Assembly (NCBI RefSeq): GCF_963855985.1
Contig: NC_087096.1
Coordinates: 13,826,001-13,890,000 of the forward strand
Length of the DNA: 64,000 nucleotides
Source: Ostrinia nubilalis
Lineage: Eukaryota; Arthropoda; Insecta; Lepidoptera; Crambidae
Reading direction: 5' to 3'
Under the pieces are notes generated by a model. The model saw nothing but the letters and a program-made list of their open reading frames with translations, had not been told where the DNA came from and made no database searches. Of this stretch, positions 13,701-25,700 are shown in pieces (within the stretch, counting starts at the first letter, position 1; every line of letters begins with the position of its first letter). The position numbers and the translations under genes are program-made.

Positions 13701-16700
13701 GCTCATTGTCTGGAGGTGTTCCAGCCAGGACCTCCCCTGCACAAGTGAGTGACGTCACAGTCCAACAGAATAGTTTACATCTGGTGCAGCTGCGTTACCA
13801 AGCCAGCGGCGGTGATGCCCCGGATCGCGTGTGGCAGCTCATGGCTCATTCATTGTCTGGAGGTATTCCAGCCAGGACCTCCGCTGCACAAGTAAGTAAC
13901 ATTAAAAAGAAGAACAAACACTGGACTGCTTCTTCTCGGCATTACAGCATTGGCACAATTTACCCCACGCTATTCTGTTGGTAGCAGTGGTAGGGTTAAT
14001 GTTTAAGGATCATGTTGAGACGCATAAAAGAGCGTTCCCTTAGGTTCGTATTTGAATGTCGCTCAAACCTTGATTAAAATTTGGTGGACCCGTAGTTGAT
14101 ATTGATTCTAGTTTTAAGTGTCTTTCCGTTAGGGCTTAGAGTTTTAAAGCGAACTGCATCTGACTGTGCCTTTTATCCTCCAGATACCTAGTCCGCTTCA
14201 TATCAGAGCGCGCGCCGGCGTCGCATCGCTCGCTTCTGCTACGTTTAGTTTGCGGGGGCGGAGCGGGCGCCGCACGGGCCGCTGCTGTGCCGCGCCGCTG
14301 CCCGCCCACGCTGTTAGAATGGCGTGCTGCCAGTACTGATACAAGACCGGCACTGCCTCTGAGGCTTTACGACGGTCAGTATGCATAGATCTTAACAAAG
14401 ATGTTGCTCACTAAAGGATAGCTTCTGTGTGGGGGAGGGGGACTGCGCTGGAGTGGCGTGCTGCCAGTACTGATACAAGACCGGCGCTGCCGCTGAGGCT
14501 TTATGACGGTCAGTATTAGTGAGAGCGTGGTGCGAATGCGTTAAGACAATATTATCACCGCACATGTCGGAGCATGTGCCGGCGTCGCACCGCTCGCTGC
14601 TACTGCGTCTAGTATGCGGAGGGGGCGCGGGCCGCTGCTGTGCCGCGCCGCTGCCCGCCCACGCTGTTAGAGTGGCGTGCTGCCAGTACTGATACGAGAC
14701 CGGCGCTGCCGCTACGGCTATATGACGGTCAGTATCTCGGTACTCACCACGAGAGCGTGATGGGAGTGCGTTAAGACAATACTATCACGCGTCATATCAG
14801 TGCAACGATGCTGGAGTGGCGTGCTACCAGCACTGATACGAGACCGGCGCTGCCGCTGAGGCTTTATGACGGTCAGTATTAGTGAGAGCGTGGTGCGAGT
14901 GCGTTAAGACAATATTATCACCGCACATATCGGAGCGTGCGCCGGCGTCGCACCGCTCGCTGCTACTGCGTCTAGTATGCGGAGGGGGAGCGGGCGCCGC
15001 GCGGGCCGCTGCTGTGCCGCGCCGCTGCCCGCCCACGCTGTTAGAGTGGCGTGCTGCCAGCACTGATACGAGACCGGCGCTGCCGCTACGGCTATATGAC
15101 GGTTAGTATTAAGCCGGTTGCAGACCAAGAGCTAAGCTAAGTAAGTTTCGTTTAGCTCGCATAGCTGACGCAGTTTCTCATAGTCGTGTGTAGACTGAAA
15201 ACTATGCCAATTCTATGGGAAACTGCGTCAGCTATGCGAGCTAAACGAAACTAACTTAGCTTAGCTCTTGGTCTGCAACCGGTATTAGGCCTTATGGGAG
15301 CGAGCGTGGTGAGAGTGCGTTAAGACAATACTATCACGCGTCATGATAGTGCCGTGCATATGCTGCTGCGTCTAGTATAAGGGGGCGGGGCGGACGTAGC
15401 ATGCTACCAGTACTGATGTGAGACCGACGTTGCAATTGAGGCTTTATGAAGGGATAGTAGGTATACATATAGTCCGCGTTGTATTCCGTACGCAAAACTA
15501 TTTCCACCTGTCGTTCTCACCGCTACAACTCCTACATAGCCAGGATTTATAGCCAATAAAAACCTAAACTTCCCTTCATTGTGTGTGGCGACGGTACCAA
15601 TGTACCCGATGTGCCAATGTGCGCCCCAGCGCTTCTTCTTTGTATACTGCTCCTCGGAACCTTGGTTATTATATTATCTTTTCAGTGTTCGATAGAATAC
15701 TGCCTCCACTTGATGTTCTCATTACATTTCATGAAATCCTCGTGTATATTTAACCATCCTTTTCCCCCAACAGAGACAGTGCAGCACGTGCACGTGGACT
15801 CTTGGACATCTTGCGAGCGCGCGGCGGCGGCGGCGCTGGCGGCGGCCGGCGTCACGCAGCACGCCGCTGGCTGGACACTCACTTTGGAACATAACGGACA
15901 GCTCACAGGTATGTAGTGGACTCAGAATGGGAGGTTCGGGTTTCGTGCCTTTCGGGATTGATATGAAAATCGTGCATAAATTGATCTTTATCCTAAATTC
16001 CTAAGCATTTACTGTTCCTAATGTACAAGATTTAAAAGTGCATTAAATAAAATAATATTTAAACGTTAGGTACCTTTGCCAGTAATACTTTAATTTTCAA
16101 TACACTTTTTCTAGACGTCTAAAGACTGTGTTAAATGTTTAATTACAATTTATAATCGCCCATTTTCGGTAAACATTTACCATTGCCGTGTAGTGTACTT
16201 TTTAGTGCACCCTAAATCTCTTCATCAACTGTTATGTATTTTCCAACCAGAATGGGCAGGATGCGAGTACGCCCTCGACGCGGTAGGCGAGATAGAAACT
16301 TGGACCGCTCTGCCCAGCTCCCGCGGCGAGCCACTACGGGCGACGGCCACGCGCCACACGCCGCCCGCGCCTCCGCCGCGCGCCTCCTCCGTGGACGCCG
16401 AGCGAGCCACCCGGCCGCAGGTTAGTAGGCTAGACTAGCCACCATGTGACACTAGAATCTAGATACAGGCAAGATGGAGACGTGGACGACACTGCCCGGG
16501 CTTCTTCCGTAGACGCCGAGCGAAGCGCGTCTCCTCTGTGGACTCCGAGCAAGCCACCAGGCCGCAGGTACTTAGTAGACTAGACTAGATACTAGATACA
16601 GGCGAGGTAGAGACATAGGCTGGTTTTAATGGCACGCGGACCGTCTGGTGCGGATCCGCTCCGCACGGCCGATCTGTATGAACTTCTAGGGAGCGTTTTA

Positions 16701-19700
16701 GAGTAATGCGGTCCAAGGAACCGCTCGCTCTCTAGCAGGTCATACAGATCGGATCCGCACTGACGGTCCGCGTGACACTTAAACCAGCCATAGACCGCGC
16801 CCAGCTCCCGCGGCGAGCCACCACGCCTTTTCTGTAGACGCTTATTTAGCGACACGCCACCCAAGTATTATTACGATCTTAGTCATTTATTTTTGTTTCA
16901 CAACTGGATTCGTGGATAGCTTACACCTATGTACTTTAATTCAGTAAACTATAGCCCGGTTGTCAGTATTGATAAGCCGCCAAGATACTTATACATTTCA
17001 TATTGTCTTCGATGTCATCGAAGATAGAATATACTCTTGTAACATATTCTAAAACCACTATTTTTTCAGGTCCCACCACCAGAACCACCGAAATCTCGTT
17101 CGCCCAGCATCCAGCGTCTCCTTCAAGAATCAATTGACGAGGGACTATCCGAATACAACTGGAAGATCGAACGCGACGAGGCCGCTTTGACTAAACACAA
17201 CGAATATTCCAGAAAGGACAGCGAATATTCCAGAAAGGACAGTGAATATTCCAGAAAGGACAGCGAATATTCTAGAAAAGACAACGAATATTCTCGAAAG
17301 GACAACGAATATTCTAGAAAGGTCTCCCACGATATACTGTCCAGGGAGTCCGCATTGAACGAACGATACTTCGAGCAGAATAATGATAAAGTCAGGAGTC
17401 GGTCGTTGGATAATTTGTTAGGGGACAACCCTGTGCCGCCGCCGAATAAGTTGGCTGACTTGGGTCTTTCGCAGTCTCGACTGAACGATCGGTACCATTC
17501 AGTAGAGCGGCTTGGAGGTGCTCCAAGTGTGGCCAGCAGTAAGGGAGCCATGGAAATGGACTATGGCACGGGGTCGCGCGTGGTTCCTTCGCGGTACATC
17601 AAGTCGCAATACGCCGGGAAACGCGCGCCGGCCGGCTCGCAGTCTAGTCGCGCTTATATAGAGAAGAGCTCTGAATTTGGTGGTGTAAGGTAAGAACGAG
17701 CTTTTTTTTGAAACAGTTGGACGTAATATGCCATAACAAAATGGTAATCTATGTTTTTCTCCCTCAGATCCTCAGCCATGTCGGACACGTCCGAAGCCCC
17801 TTCGCTCGCCTCTCATGTGCGACGCGTCCGCGTGCCGAGTCAAGCCTCTGACGTAGATCAGTTCCTGGATGACCTGTTCTCACCTGTCCTGGACCCAAAC
17901 ATCGACGAACTCTCCGATGCCAGATCCCTAGCCGCCAGCATCAAAGGAGGAAAAAACTACACTCAATTCATCGACCACATACTCTCGTGTGACTACAACG
18001 AACAAATCGAAACGCTAAACAACGCTAATGATCTAGAAATCCTGATCAAAGGCGGCGGAAAAGACGACAAAGAAAAAGACAAGACGAGTAGAAAACAATC
18101 GAGTGTCGACTCTGTGGACGACTACATAACAAACTTATTCGACCCGATCTTTATGAACGACAGTCTGAAAAGATTGACAGACGGTGAAGGCTTATCTGAA
18201 GCCATCAAAGGAGGTGGTGCGACGCCAAGAGCGGCGTCGGCCAATACATCTGCACTAAGCTTTGGAGCTTTATCGATTCCGTCCATGCCAACCACGCCTG
18301 AAGCGTTAGCCGCAGCAATGGGTCTTCACTTCCCTCCATCTGGGACAGTAGATATGAATGCGTATCACCAAAATCTACAAAGAGCATTTCTGCAAAGTGC
18401 CATGGCTCAGAACCTGCAAATTCAGCAGCAGCTGCTCGCTCAGAATCAAGCTTTACAAACACTTCTGGCTGGGCAAGTTGTTGAACCTTCCGAATCGGAG
18501 CCTACGTCGCCCGTTCGGTCGTCGACAGTCGTGCACGCTCAAGTTCATTCACCCCCGAGAAATACTCCGAAAACAAGACGAGAATCAAATGAGAGCTCGT
18601 CGACAGGGGCGCCTCCCCCGCCGCCGCCGCCCATGCCCCCACCGCTGCATGACATAGACCCGTCTGAAGTGCGGCCTTTCATGGACCCCTACGGCCGGGC
18701 CAAAACCGTTCGCATAGGCAAATGGAGGTGGCCCCCGCCGAAGGACGCAGCGGGCCAGGACCCCAACCAAGACTTCACTAAATTCAAATTGCGTCAGATT
18801 CAAAGGAGACACACTCCTCAAGCTCAAACTAATGGCATCGAACACCCTGACCCGCCGAGAGGTCGATCCCGTTCAGAAGCATCGCCAGGTATCGAATGGG
18901 AAGAATTTGAGGTAGATGGACGGGGACCAGTTTCTCCCAGCAGAGAACCGCCTAATCAGAGAACGGCCCGTAGAAGCTTTGAAATCGGAGCACAAAGACC
19001 CTCACCTGGAAGCGTGGGCAAATTAAAGCTGAGCTCAGAAATGAGACAGCGGTTGGAGCGCGTCACAGCAAACCATTCTGTGCGTAGCTCGTCATCGGCT
19101 GCGGAGACTCCTAGAACTGTTAACAAATTGGAAGATACTAGGAAGTTGATGTTGGAACGTCAGTTAGGTGGAGGAATGAGATGGGACGCCCCACCACCTC
19201 CGTTACCGCCTGCACCCCCAGGCCCGGCTCCACCGCCCCCTAAATCACCCCCTACTCCACCTGACAAACCAGCCCCTCCTCCGCCAATACCAGACAGTTC
19301 GTCCTCATTCGCCCAGCTTCGTCGAGACCGCGATACGTTTGGAGTTCATCAAAACAGAGAAGCAGACGATCGTCACAATTTCCTTGCTAACTGGAATTCT
19401 CGAAGAAGAGAGGATTCTGAACCGCCACGCGATGATTTAGCTACGCGTTTCTTGACATCGGACCGTCGCGAACGACGTGTCAGAGATGATTGGGGTGACG
19501 AGTCCGATATTAGAAGTTACAACGAAGATAGAGAGCGACAGCACGGTCGTGATGAATGGGACTCCGAGTCAGGGTTAGACGGCCCCAGTCGTCACGATCG
19601 GGACAACTTCTCTGGGCGAGATGCTTCAGAAATCTACGAGATACATCCAGCCAGAGCTGAGAGGCGAAAGGAGGAAAATGGAATTGACGAGGGTTTTGAC

Positions 19701-22700
19701 CGCAAGCGGTCGCCGTTTTATGATGATTTCGAACGATTTGATGGGCGGAAGAACTCTCGTGATATGCTAGTCGGTCGTGTTCGTGAGAGTCCTCGATCAG
19801 ACGCGATGTTTCCTCCAGACAACACTGAGTCGGCGAAGAGGACCGAGCGAGCGACGTTTAAAACTCACATGCAACAAAAAGAGCGAGACAGGAAGATGGA
19901 GGCCGAGAGAAGGCATTCTGTGTCGACCCATGTCACAGATAAGACGGAACACATTGAACGTAAGTAAATATGAAGCTTTATTTACATTAAACCTACCTAT
20001 TTCTTGACAATTTATTCACCGTAGTTAATGTAAATGCAATATACTTTCTATAGTAACCGTCTTTATTTATTAGCTGAGAAAGGCATGGATATAAATTCAT
20101 GACGTGTATTTTTTTTTAATCGGGATTTATCAAACATGATACTTCACTTTCCCGCCAAGAAGACCCGTTTCATGGACAAATTAGTTACAAATGTTACTAC
20201 AGTTGTAATTCCGAAGTCACTTGAGCATGCTCAGGCGAATGAACTCATTTGGTCGGAGCATTCTCAAGTGGATGCAAGGCTTAAGATTATAGTTTCTTCT
20301 ACATAGCTAGTTCGCGTCATGAAGCGATTTCGAAATTACAACTGTCATGATCACGAATGTCACATTGTCAAGAGCCCCCCTAAATATATCTTCACTGATT
20401 TATTTATTTATTTATGCCCAGGGGACGCGCCCGCGCCGCCAGTGCTGCTGCCCTCAGAGCGCGCGTTCGTGACGTACGCGCGCGTGCCGTGGAAGCTGCG
20501 CGTGCGCAAGGAACTGTTCACGCCGTTAGAGAACTACAACGACCCGGCTGTGTTAGACCTTTTGTACGCACAGGTAAACTGAAAATAATGCTATTTTAAT
20601 GCGACACGTTCGTCCTCCGAATGTCGATCATTCGTCCTGCAATCCTACGTTGGCCGAAGCGAGGCCAAATGACGTCCACTGCTGGACAGAGGCTTCACCC
20701 AAGGATTTCCACGAGAGAATGGATGGATATCAGTTACTTTTTCACGCTTAAACCACTAAAACAATTTAGACGGAATTTGGTTCAAAGGTTGAAAGGTTCA
20801 AAGCCTAGTTTGAAAGCCAGGAAAACACTTATAGTTATAGTTTTATCCTGGTAATAAGCGACAAATACTTCGTGACAGACTATAATCTACGCGGGCATAA
20901 GTTTTGATTGGTCATCGTGTCTTTTTTTTTAACTTTCTTGATTGAAACAAAATCTTTTAGTTTGATATTTTATACATAACAGTAACCTCATCCTATTTTT
21001 ATAAGGCACTATGTAGTTAGGTAATAATTATTACACTAGTTATTTTCTTCTTAATAATTAATATGAATATTTTCCCAACAGATAATCCACGACATAAACT
21101 CCACACTGCCATCGCTTCGCATCAGCGCGAGCGAGCGGCGAGCGGGCCAGGCTTGGCTTCGATCCCAAGGCACTGCGCCCATCCGAGCCCAGACTAAGCG
21201 CCAAGCTGTGGAGATGGCTAGAAGCTGGCCTTTCTACTTCGCCAGGCTCTTCAGTGCGAGGGTCCCACCGGGAGAAAACGCTGTACTGGCTGTCTCCCAT
21301 AATGCAGTTACGATTGGAGTCAAAGGTAAGCAGAAGAGTGTGAAATAACTAGGTACTTTATAGATCAGACGACAAGCCATAGAAATGGCTAGGAGCTGGA
21401 TTTTTTACTTCGCGAGGCTGTTCAGTGCCAGGGTTCCACCGGGAGAAAACGCTGTGCTAGCTGTCTCGCATAATGCAGTTACGATTGGAGTTAAAGGTAA
21501 ACACCATTCATAGTAGGTATTATTTTATAACCAAGTCCGTCTGAACCTGGGTTTGGTCTGGACCAAGCGACAAGCTGTGGAGATGGCTAGAAGCTGGCCT
21601 TTCTACTTCGCCAGGCTGTTCAGTGCCAGGGTCCCACCGGGAGAGAACGCTGTATTGGCTGTCTCCCATAATGCAGTTACGATTGGAGTCAAAGGTAAGC
21701 AGTAGAGTGTGAAATAACTAGGTACTTTATAGATCAGACGACAAGCCATAGAAATGGCTAGGAGCTGGATTTTTTACTTCGCGAGGCTGTTCAGTGCGAG
21801 AGTCCTGCCGCGAGAGAACGCTGTACTGGCTGTCTCGCATAATGCAGTTACGATTGGGGTTAAAGGTAAGCACTATTAATGGGAAGCAACTATGTACTAA
21901 TTAAAAACCGCGTTCATCTGAGCCAAGACCAAGCGACAAGCTGTGGAGATGGCTAGAAGCTGGCCTTTCTACTTCGCCAGGCTGTTCAGTGCCAGGGTCC
22001 CACCGGGAGAGAACGCTGTATTGGCTGTCTCCCATAATGCAGTTACGATTGGAGTTAAAGGTAAGCACTATTAATGGGAAGCAACTATGTACTAATTAAA
22101 AACCGCGTTCATCTGAGCCAAGACCAAGCGACATGCTGTGGAGATGGCTAGAAGCTGGCCTTTCAACTTCGCGAGGCTGTTCAGTGCTAGAGTCCCACCG
22201 GGAGAGAACGCTGTATTGGCTGTCTCCCATAATGCAGTTACGATTGGAGTTAAAGGTAAACACCATTCATAGAGTAGGTATCATTTTATAACCAAGTCCG
22301 TCCGAACCTGGGTTTGGTCTGGACCAAGCGACAAGCTGTGGAGATGGCTAGAAGCTGGCCTTTCTACTTCGCCAGGCTGTTCAGTGCCAGGGTCCCACCG
22401 GGAGAAAACGCTGTGCTAGCTGTGTCGCATAATGCAGTCACGATAGGGGTTAAAGGTAAGCACTATTAATGGGAAACAACTATGTACTAATTAAAAACCG
22501 CGTTCATCCGAGCCCAGACCAAGCGTCAAGCTGTGGAGATGGCTAGAAGCTGGCCTTTCTACTTCGCCAGGCTATTCAGAATGCTGTGCTAGCTGTCTGT
22601 CTCGCATAATGCAGTTACGATTGGGGTCCAAAGGTAAACACCAGAGTGTGAAATAACTAGGTACTTAATAGTCCAAGCATCAAGTTGTGGAGATGGCCAG

Positions 22701-25700
22701 ACGCTGGCTTTTCTACTACGCGCGGTTCTTTTATTCTTCTCTTGACCCCTTCAATCAGAACTCATCGAGCTTTCAGTGTTACTAAAGACGGTAGTCTATG
22801 CCTTTCAATAAATCATTAGGCCCCACCTGAGACAGTTAAATTCATTCATCCAGCCCTACGTCATTTTCTTCCTCGTCAAGCCAGTGGCCCTCGTTTGTAT
22901 CCGAAACCCCTGTCATCTCTTTCTCTCTGTTGTGATCTTATTTGCGTCACACGTCACCAGTTTTTTCTCTCTTCTGCAAGCCATATAACCAGAGTAAATA
23001 CAAATGAGTAGGTCATCTTCATAGAAACGCACCGAGCGGTTTATATGTGAGCGCGCGCCAATACGTATGCGGCGCGCACGCACACACTGACAAAATTCAG
23101 CGCACCTCACCGCTAATCAACGCTAACATTGGCGCGCTCACATACAAACCGCGCTCGGGCGTTTCTATGTAGATGACCTACTCATTTGTATTTACTCTGA
23201 TATACCCTCTAATATGGTCGAGTGAAGCGATGGTTGGTTCACTCGTCATGTCTGTGAACAGGCGCTGCTTTCGGGGACTGGTCAATCCAAGTTATTCCAA
23301 TTTATGTATGCGAGTCATTTCTACTAGTATTTGGTAAATTCAGTGAACTACTACTGCTATTTCTATTTATTTATATTAACCGACAGACAGTGGTGACTGA
23401 GTTTGTTGCGGCGCTTCTTCTCAGCACTTGCCAAATGTTGGTCTCGAAGCGCTGGTAGGGTAAAAAGATTATGAGACATGTAGAGGCTCCTTAAGAGCAA
23501 AATGACGATTTGTAAGAACTATTTATTAGTCTAAACAAATAAAGAAATTTTGACTTTTTTTTTTTATAACCATCATCTGTTCCTCCAGGCCCGACCGGTC
23601 TCCAAACCCGCCGCTCGCTACCACTCAGCGGTCTCCGCGCCACAGCACCGGCGCCTGCATCGTTACAGCTAGTGAGCGCGCGCGAGGCCCCGCTGACGTT
23701 GCACGTGCCGCTCGCTCATCACGCGCACGCGCTCATCGCAGAGTTCGCGCTTCAGCACGCCCAGGTATGTGCCACATTTTATGCAGAAAAAGCCAGGTAT
23801 AGCCTGGTCCGTGAGCACTTAGAATTTTGTCCAATGACCCCAAGCTACCCATCCTTATCGCTCGCGCGTAATTATGTTGCTTTCGCGCTCGCAAACTCAC
23901 TGCGCGCGCCCGTCGCAAAGTCGCGACAGCAATATAATTACGCGCGAGCGATAAGGATGGGTAGCTTGGGGTCATTGGACGGGATTCTACGTGCTCACGG
24001 ACCAGGCTTTAGCACAGATCACAGAAATTTAAGGGAGATGTTGATGACTGCCCAAAAACAGAACACATTGCTCGTGACAGCAATGATGACAGCAACGACG
24101 TCATAATGTAAACAGTTTACATTGCTTGCGTAGTACTAAAGATTATTCGAACGTTGAGTACTGACTGATACCGCAGTGGAAAATGAGCACATATTTTGAT
24201 TACTTTGTGTGTGTGAATTTCTAATGCGACACTGAATTTCAAACTCAGCGCATTAGTTGGCACCTCTATTATGTATATCTCTATGCAGGTAGCAAAAAAT
24301 GTAGGTAGGTAGCGAAAATAGCCGAACGGTGAAGGTGTAGGACTGGCCGAAGCAAGATCCGACGAACGCTGCTTCGAACCCCGCCGCCGTTGGCCTATTG
24401 TGGTGGATACGTAATACGAGCATTTTAGCTTACAACGAAGGGTAAACGGGGCTATTAGTAACCTGATGTTTAGTGAGATGCAGTCTAGGATGGTGTATAC
24501 CTGCCCTGTAAATGCCTATTCACTCTCATGGAATGGACCTACCTCACTCTTTTCGTTTTCGCAAAAGGCGACTAACGCCCGATTCCTATATTCAATCCTT
24601 GTCCAAATCCGGATTACAACTGTCAAATTGAATTCAGTTTTAGATTATATTTCCAAAATGTTCGACGCATTTACACTTTAATATTGTTTAAATAGTCTTA
24701 TAAACAATATAAAAATGGAAAAACATCAAAAACCGCAGATATTTTGGCCAAAAACATTTTAAAATTTGACAGTTGACGATCCAAATCCGTCCAATTTGGA
24801 TTAAGATTGAATATAGAAATCCAGCATAAAGGACAAAAGCGAAGATCGGCCTCTCACGACGAGTTATAGTGGTGGTCACTGTTACTTGAAAATGTTACAT
24901 AATCAAAATTAATTACAAGCAATCCATTATTTTTAAGTGAACTTCTCTTAAACTCAACATGGAAATTATGCGAGTATTATGGCCTTAAGACTGTCATTAA
25001 GTGAGCGTAAGTACCCTTGTGCTGTTCGCATAACTTGTCTGAATTTTTAATAGAGACATACATCAAAGTTGCCGTGCACTACAGAAACGACATAAAGCTG
25101 CGTGCGCGCGTGAAAGTCTACAAGAAAACTGTCGTATTGTCTCACAATTTATAGGTCCTATTGCCAATAAGCTGCGTTTCGAACAAGCTCACGAGATCGG
25201 TATCGTTTTGACAGATAATTGTGTACATAAGTTCTATAAACACTTGCTTTTACTTGGCGAAAGTTCTTGACTTATCGTTTAAGTAACTAATGCCCGATTT
25301 CACCATCAATCCCTAATTTTTATGTGACCCCTATGATAACAAAATTCCTGTTATGTGTTTACCATAGGGGTCACTTAGAAATTAGGTATTGATGGTGAAA
25401 ACGGGCATAAGTCACTCCAATAAATAGTAAAGTTTACAACTACAAAAAAACTTACTTGAAGGTTGGCCCCTATGATTTGAGGTTGGCACTAACTAAAACT
25501 GAAATTAAAATTACACTCTTTTGATATCGAACGTAGATCGACCAAACACACTTTATCGCTCGTATACTTTTTCTATCTAACTCTCATTCAAAATTATCGA
25601 ACAAATCCCCAGGTATATTCAACCATACACGAATGAACAAGTAGTACTGTTTTACATAATACATCGTCGACGTATTATGTGTATTGTTACAAGTGATAAA

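Noticed and set aside
14882..15106. Independent small gene encoding '[11 protein letters not shown]...'
   Set aside because: It is a duplicate of myosin exon 13 with a donor but no start or acceptor; treated as an exon copy.
17123..17551. Minus-strand open frame with repeated 'EYSLSFL'
   Set aside because: Antisense shadow of the coding minisatellite in exon 16.
21326..22730. CRISPR-like or satellite array
   Set aside because: Repeats are exon 19 copies of 115-160 bases with splice donors in a eukaryotic intron, not short repeats with unique spacers.
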